DNA from: an uncultured Oscillospiraceae bacterium
Lineage (GTDB): Bacteria; Bacillota; Clostridia; Oscillospirales; Oscillospiraceae
Assembly: GCA_904398675.1 (NCBI GenBank)
Contig: CAJFPI010000145.1
Coordinates: 1-8,646, forward strand
DNA length: 8,646 nucleotides
Direction of reading: 5' to 3'
Shown: one piece after another, positions 5,831 to 8,646 of the stretch
Position numbering within the stretch: position 1 is the stretch's first letter
Layout: each line of letters starts with the position of its first letter
The notes under the pieces: generated by a model
What the model was told of the DNA's origin: nothing
Seen by the model: only the letters and a program-made list of their open reading frames with translations
Databases searched by the model: none
Program-made: the position numbers and the translations under genes

Positions 5831-7219
5831 TTACTTCAGGCGTTTCTTGCGGCCAAAGCCGTGCATCCGGCTCATTCCGCCGCCGTTGAAACCGCCGCCG
5901 AGCCCCGCCAGCCCCCGGGGCAGCTTGCCCTTGGACAGCTGCTTTGTGAGCTGCTGCATCATTTCAAACTGCTTGAGCAGGCGGTTGACGTCCACCACCT
6001 CCAGCCCGCAGCCCGCAGCGATGCGCCGCTTGCGGCTGGCGTTGAGGATGCCGGGGTTTTCCCGCTCCTTCGGCGTCATGGAGAGGATGATGGCCTCTGT
6101 GCGATTAAGAAGTTTTTCGTCCACCTGGGCGTTTTGCATCTGCCTGCCCAGCTGCCCGGGCATCATGCCGGCGATCTGGCTGAGATCGCCCATATTCCGC
6201 AGCTGCTGCATCTGCTCCAGATAGTCGGAGAGTGTGAACCGGTTTTTCCGCAGCTTTTCCTCCAGCTTTGCCGCCTTTTTCTCGTCAAAGCTCTGCTCCG
6301 CCTTCTCAATCAGGGAGAGCATGTCGCCCATCCCCAGGATGCGGGAGGCCATCCGGTCCGGATGGAACTGCTCGATCATGTCCAGCTTTTCGCCGGTGCC
6401 CACAAACTTGATGGGCTTGCCGGTGGCCGCCCGGATGGAGAGGGCCGCGCCGCCCCGGGCATCGCCGTCCAGCTTGGTGAGCACCACGCCGTCGATGCCC
6501 AGAGCCTCGTCAAAGGCAGTGGCAGCGTTGACGGCGTCCTGGCCGGTCATGGCGTCCACCACAAGCAGAATTTCATTGGGGTGGACGGCGGACTTGATGT
6601 TCTTCAGCTCGTCCATGAGCTGCTCATCGATATGCAGCCGCCCGGCGGTATCCAGGAGGACGGTGTCATAGCCGTGGTCCCTGGCATGGGAAAGCGCGTG
6701 CTGGGCGATCTGAACGGGGTTGATCTGCCCCATGGAGAAAACGGGGATGTCCAGCTGTTCGCCCACCACCTGCAGCTGGGTGATGGCGGCGGGGCGGTAC
6801 ACGTCGCAGGCCACCAGCAGCGGACGGCGGCCCAGCCGGCGCTTGAGATAACCCGCCAGCTTTGCCCCGTTGGTGGTTTTGCCCGCGCCCTGGAGGCCCA
6901 CCATCATAATGACGGTGGGGCCGCTGGAGGCAAAGGCCAGCTTGGCGCTGGCGCCGCCCATCAGGGCGGTCAGCTCCTCGTTGACGATCTTGATGATCTG
7001 CTGGGCGGGGGTCAGGCTCTCCAGAACGTCGCTGCCTACAGCCCGCTCGGTGACGGAGGCCACAAAGTCCTTGACCACCTTGTAGCTGACGTCGGCCTCC
7101 AGCAGGGCCAGGCGGACCTCCCGCATGGACTCCCGCACATCGGCCTCTGTCAGCCGCCCCTTGCCCCGCATGCGGCGGAAAACGGAATTGAGTTTTTCAG
7201 AAAGGCCCTCAAACGCCAT
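5831..7219 (-). CDS. ffh: Signal recognition particle GTPase Ffh (SRP54)
   Basis: This 462-residue protein is the SRP54 homologue that binds 4.5S/6S RNA and signal sequences and delivers ribosomes to FtsY at the membrane. The N domain covers about 1-90 (with ALLEADVSYKVVKDF), and the G domain about 100-295: P-loop GLQGAGKTT at 108-116, DTAGR at 190-194, TKLDGDARGG from 248, and the GMGDM junction at 296-300. The methionine-rich M domain covers about 305-435, with the RNA-binding helix-turn-helix segment SRKRRIAAGCG at 395-405. The end is a Gly/Met/Lys-rich tail (GLGGGFNGGGMSRMHGFGRK). Length is slightly above the B. subtilis protein (446 as I recall). AAGGAG lies 10 nt before the ATG and overlaps the ylxM stop, so the two are likely coupled. 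All motifs are intact, consistent with an essential gene. Confidence 0.98.
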   Translation of the reverse strand: MAFEGLSEKLNSVFRRMRGKGRLTEADVRESMREVRLALLEADVSYKVVKDFVASVTERAVGSDVLESLTPAQQIIKIVNEELTALMGGASAKLAFASSGPTVIMMVGLQGAGKTTNGAKLAGYLKRRLGRRPLLVACDVYRPAAITQLQVVGEQLDIPVFSMGQINPVQIAQHALSHARDHGYDTVLLDTAGRLHIDEQLMDELKNIKSAVHPNEILLVVDAMTGQDAVNAATAFDEALGIDGVVLTKLDGDARGGAALSIRAATGKPIKFVGTGEKLDMIEQFHPDRMASRILGMGDMLSLIEKAEQSFDEKKAAKLEEKLRKNRFTLSDYLEQMQQLRNMGDLSQIAGMMPGQLGRQMQNAQVDEKLLNRTEAIILSMTPKERENPGILNASRKRRIAAGCGLEVVDVNRLLKQFEMMQQLTKQLSKGKLPRGLAGLGGGFNGGGMSRMHGFGRKKRLK

Positions 7220-7233
7220 AGCTGTGTATCTCC

Positions 7234-7599
7234 TTATTCCCTGAGCGCCGCCACAGCGTCGCCGATCCGGCTGAGGCAGGCGTCAATGGTGGGGTCTTCA
7301 TACTGCCGGTAGTTGATGGTTTTGATCTCGCCGGCGGCCTCCAGGATCTGGTCCAGATGGCCCTGCATGGCGAGAAAGCGGCGGATCAGCCCGGTCTTGT
7401 CCTCCACCTCCTGCATGATCCCCTCGGCGCGGACAATCACGTCCCGCACCCCCTGCCGGGAAATGCCGTTGTTCTCGGCGATCTCAGAAAGGGAGAGGTC
7501 CTCATTATAATAGAGGTCAAAAAATTCCTTCTGCCGCTCGGTGAGGAGCTCGCCGTAAAAATCAAAAAGCATGGTCATCCGATAGGTCTGGTTTTTCAC
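7234..7599 (-). CDS. ylxM: YlxM-family SRP-associated helix-turn-helix protein
   Basis: This 121-residue protein belongs to the YlxM/p13 family, encoded beside ffh in many Firmicutes and reported in streptococci to influence the SRP pathway by binding SRP components. Residues about 18-60 form a sigma-70 region-4-like helix-turn-helix (LLTERQKEFFDLYYNEDLSL, then SEIAENNGISRQGVRDVIVRAE), and the C-terminal half is helical. The start is GTG at 7599, preceded by AGGAGGG (7612-7606 on the minus strand) at 6-nt spacing; the internal ATG at codon 8 lacks such a site. It is the first gene of its operon, 14 nt before ffh. Family assignment is firm; whether it binds DNA, RNA or Ffh cannot be told here. 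Confidence 0.95.
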   Translation of the reverse strand: MKNQTYRMTMLFDFYGELLTERQKEFFDLYYNEDLSLSEIAENNGISRQGVRDVIVRAEGIMQEVEDKTGLIRRFLAMQGHLDQILEAAGEIKTINYRQYEDPTIDACLSRIGDAVAALRE

Positions 7600-7646
7600 G
7601 GGGATCCCTCCTGTCGTAAAGGCAAATAACTTTACAAGCAGGAATT

Positions 7647-7675
7647 ATAGTACAGGAATTTTCTCAAAAAGTCAA
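7647..7675 (-). promoter_or_regulatory. Promoter of the ylxM-ffh-rpsP-khpA operon
   Basis: On the minus strand TTGACT (7675-7670) is separated by 17 nt from TACTAT (7652-7647). A perfect TATAAT occurs three bases further on (7649-7644), but with a 20-nt spacing. Either reading gives a sigma-A promoter with a start near 7640 and a leader of about 40 nt before the ylxM GTG. AAAAGTCA is repeated at 7667-7674 and 7689-7696, 22 bp apart, the first copy overlapping the -35 hexamer. Confidence 0.75.
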
Positions 7676-7717
7676 GAGGATTTTGGGGAAAAGTCATGGA
7701 AATTTTGCCTGGGCAGC

Positions 7718-8203
7718 CTACAAGCGGATCCGCCTTACAACGATGGCGCCAGCCGCGCCCACGCAGATGCCGGCGATGGTGCCGGAGAGGAGGAGCAGAG
7801 GGAACCAGGACAGCACAGCGCCGGAGTCCAGCACCAGCGCGGCCACCAGAATCTGCCCCAGGTTGTGGAGCACGCCGCCTGCCACGCTGACGCCGAGAGG
7901 GGAGAGCCGCCCCCAGGCGCGCAGAGTCGTCATCCCCAGAAGGCTGAGGACGGCGCCGGCCAGGCTGTACCAAAAACTGAAGGCATTTCCAAAGGTGGCG
8001 GACACCAGGACTACCCGCAGAAGGGACAGCAGCCAGGCCTCCCGGGGTCCCAGGCGGTAGAGGGCGAATACGACTACAATATTGGGGAGGCCCATCTTGA
8101 CGCCGGGAACGCTGACGGACAGGGGGATCAGGCTTTCCACCCAGGAGAGCACCAGTGCCAGGGCCGTCAGCAGCCCCAGGCGTGCGATCCGTTTTGTCTC
8201 CAT
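7718..8203 (-). CDS. Gx transporter family (Hpre_diP_synt_I) membrane protein
   Basis: This 161-residue, very hydrophobic protein resembles the Gx transporter family, annotated in older databases as 'heptaprenyl diphosphate synthase component I'. It looks like a small ECF S-component-like membrane protein with five to six helices, near 8-25, 37-52, 58-75, 78-95, 103-125 and 128-157. Family-like blocks are ALALVLSWVESLIP at the N-terminus, GVKMGLPNIVVVFALYRLG, FGNAFSFWYSLAGAVLSLLGM and GVSVAGGVLHNLGQILVAAL. The older enzyme name is probably misleading, since no prenyltransferase aspartate motif (DDxxD) is present. The G-rich ribosome binding site (AAGGGGGG) overlaps the stop codon of the NusG-II gene 16 nt upstream, so the pair is coupled. 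No terminator follows, so transcripts may run into ylxM-ffh. The resemblance to EetB of flavin-based electron transfer clusters is from memory; the substrate is unknown. Confidence 0.82.
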   Translation of the reverse strand: METKRIARLGLLTALALVLSWVESLIPLSVSVPGVKMGLPNIVVVFALYRLGPREAWLLSLLRVVLVSATFGNAFSFWYSLAGAVLSLLGMTTLRAWGRLSPLGVSVAGGVLHNLGQILVAALVLDSGAVLSWFPLLLLSGTIAGICVGAAGAIVVRRIRL

Positions 8204-8219
8204 TGCCGTAAGCCCCCCT

Positions 8220-8585
8220 TTAATTGGTGGAGAGATCCACCTCGTCCTGTCGGCCGCCCTCTACCGTGATGACCACCTTGTGGGGAAGGCAGATGATGGA
8301 CTGGCCGTCCAGGTGGATTTCACCGGTGCGGATACAGGTGTGGTCTCCGCAGTCAGCCTCTGTTACGGCTGCCGTACCATTTTGGATGGTGAGCAGGTTG
8401 TAGCCGCCGCTGCTTTCGATCCGGACCGTGCGGTCCTCATCGAGGGCATAGCGCCCTGTCTCCGTCCCGTCCACCGTGACCACCACCGTGCCGCCCTCTT
8501 CCTGCGGGCGCAGCATCAGCCATGCGCCGGCTGATACGATCAGCAGCGCGATAATGAGGATCAGGTCATAACGCAGTCGTTTCAT
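8220..8585 (-). CDS. NusG domain II-containing membrane-anchored protein
   Basis: This 121-residue protein has one N-terminal membrane helix (about 8-26) after a positive MKRLRYD start, which places the remainder outside the cytoplasm. The outer part matches the NusG_II family: a beta-rich region with RIESSGGYNLLTIQNG, then the conserved cysteine block CGDHTC (C79, H82, C84) and IICLPHKVVI (C99, H102). Despite the name it lacks the NusG NGN and KOW domains and is not a transcription factor. The start at 8585 follows AAGGAG (8598-8593 on the minus strand) by 7 nt; an ATG at 8627 would add 14 residues in front of the helix. It is the first visible gene of a pair with the Gx transporter protein. 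Similar pairs occur near rnf, apbE or extracellular electron transfer genes, so a redox role is plausible but unproven. Confidence 0.85.
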   Translation of the reverse strand: MKRLRYDLILIIALLIVSAGAWLMLRPQEEGGTVVVTVDGTETGRYALDEDRTVRIESSGGYNLLTIQNGTAAVTEADCGDHTCIRTGEIHLDGQSIICLPHKVVITVEGGRQDEVDLSTN

Positions 8586-8608
8586 ATCGCAGCTCCTTGC
8601 AGGGCATT

Positions 8609-8634
8609 TTTTGCTGTGCAAAAGCATAGCAAAA
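8609..8634. repeat. 11-bp inverted repeat upstream of the NusG-II gene
   Basis: TTTTGCTGTGC (8609-8619) pairs with GCATAGCAAAA (8624-8634) around an AAAA loop, with one G-U pair. It lies 24-49 bp upstream of the NusG-II start, where an operator or leader hairpin could sit. It is not followed by a proper T-tract in either direction within the window, so I do not call it a terminator. Confidence 0.4.
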
Positions 8635-8646
8635 CGGCCGCGTGCC

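Noticed and set aside
5861..7312. A 483-codon open frame on the plus strand opposite ffh
   Set aside because: It lies antisense to the highly conserved ffh gene, has a His/Gly/Gln-rich low-complexity translation, and no ribosome binding site or family match.
8220..8585. Reading the NusG-II protein as a transcription factor NusG
   Set aside because: It has a membrane anchor, lacks NGN and KOW motifs, and is far shorter than NusG; only the accessory domain name is shared.

Overview
The window reads as ordinary chromosome from a fairly GC-rich Firmicute of the Clostridia, most like the Oscillospiraceae (Flavonifractor/Intestinimonas-type gut bacteria). That placement is an inference from strong AGGAGG-type ribosome binding sites, a ylxM-ffh-rpsP-khpA cluster, a PhoR/WalK-style kinase, and a NusG-domain-II/Gx-transporter pair combined with high GC. 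No phage, insertion sequence, CRISPR array, rRNA or tRNA gene is visible.

Left half, plus strand: (1) an aromatic-acid-exporter-family membrane protein (93-995) closed by a strong intrinsic terminator (1016-1049); (2) a two-component pair, an OmpR/PhoB-type response regulator (1242-1928) and its histidine kinase (1921-3624), overlapping by 8 bases and driven by a near-consensus promoter (TTGCAA-17-TATAAT) with an unusually long leader of about 130 nt; (3) after a 21-bp hairpin, a MATE-family efflux transporter (3817-5187).

Right half, minus strand: (4) the protein-targeting/ribosome cluster ylxM-ffh-rpsP-khpA (7599 down to 5266), with its own promoter upstream of ylxM and an 18-bp bidirectional terminator shared with the convergent MATE gene; (5) upstream of it, on the same strand, a two-gene unit encoding a NusG-domain-II protein and a Gx-transporter (Hpre_diP_synt_I) membrane protein, a pair known from clusters for membrane redox or flavin-based extracellular electron transfer.

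Functionally, YlxM and Ffh belong to the signal recognition particle system, RpsP to the 30S ribosomal subunit, and KhpA is a small RNA-binding protein. The two-component system sits between two transporter genes with no pst/pho genes in view, so its stimulus cannot be named. Most of the window is familiar. The points most worth a second look are the NusG-II protein's Cys/His pattern with its Gx partner, the ribosomal operon ending at khpA without rimM-trmD-rplS, the structured leader of the regulator gene, and the long hairpin between the kinase and MATE genes.
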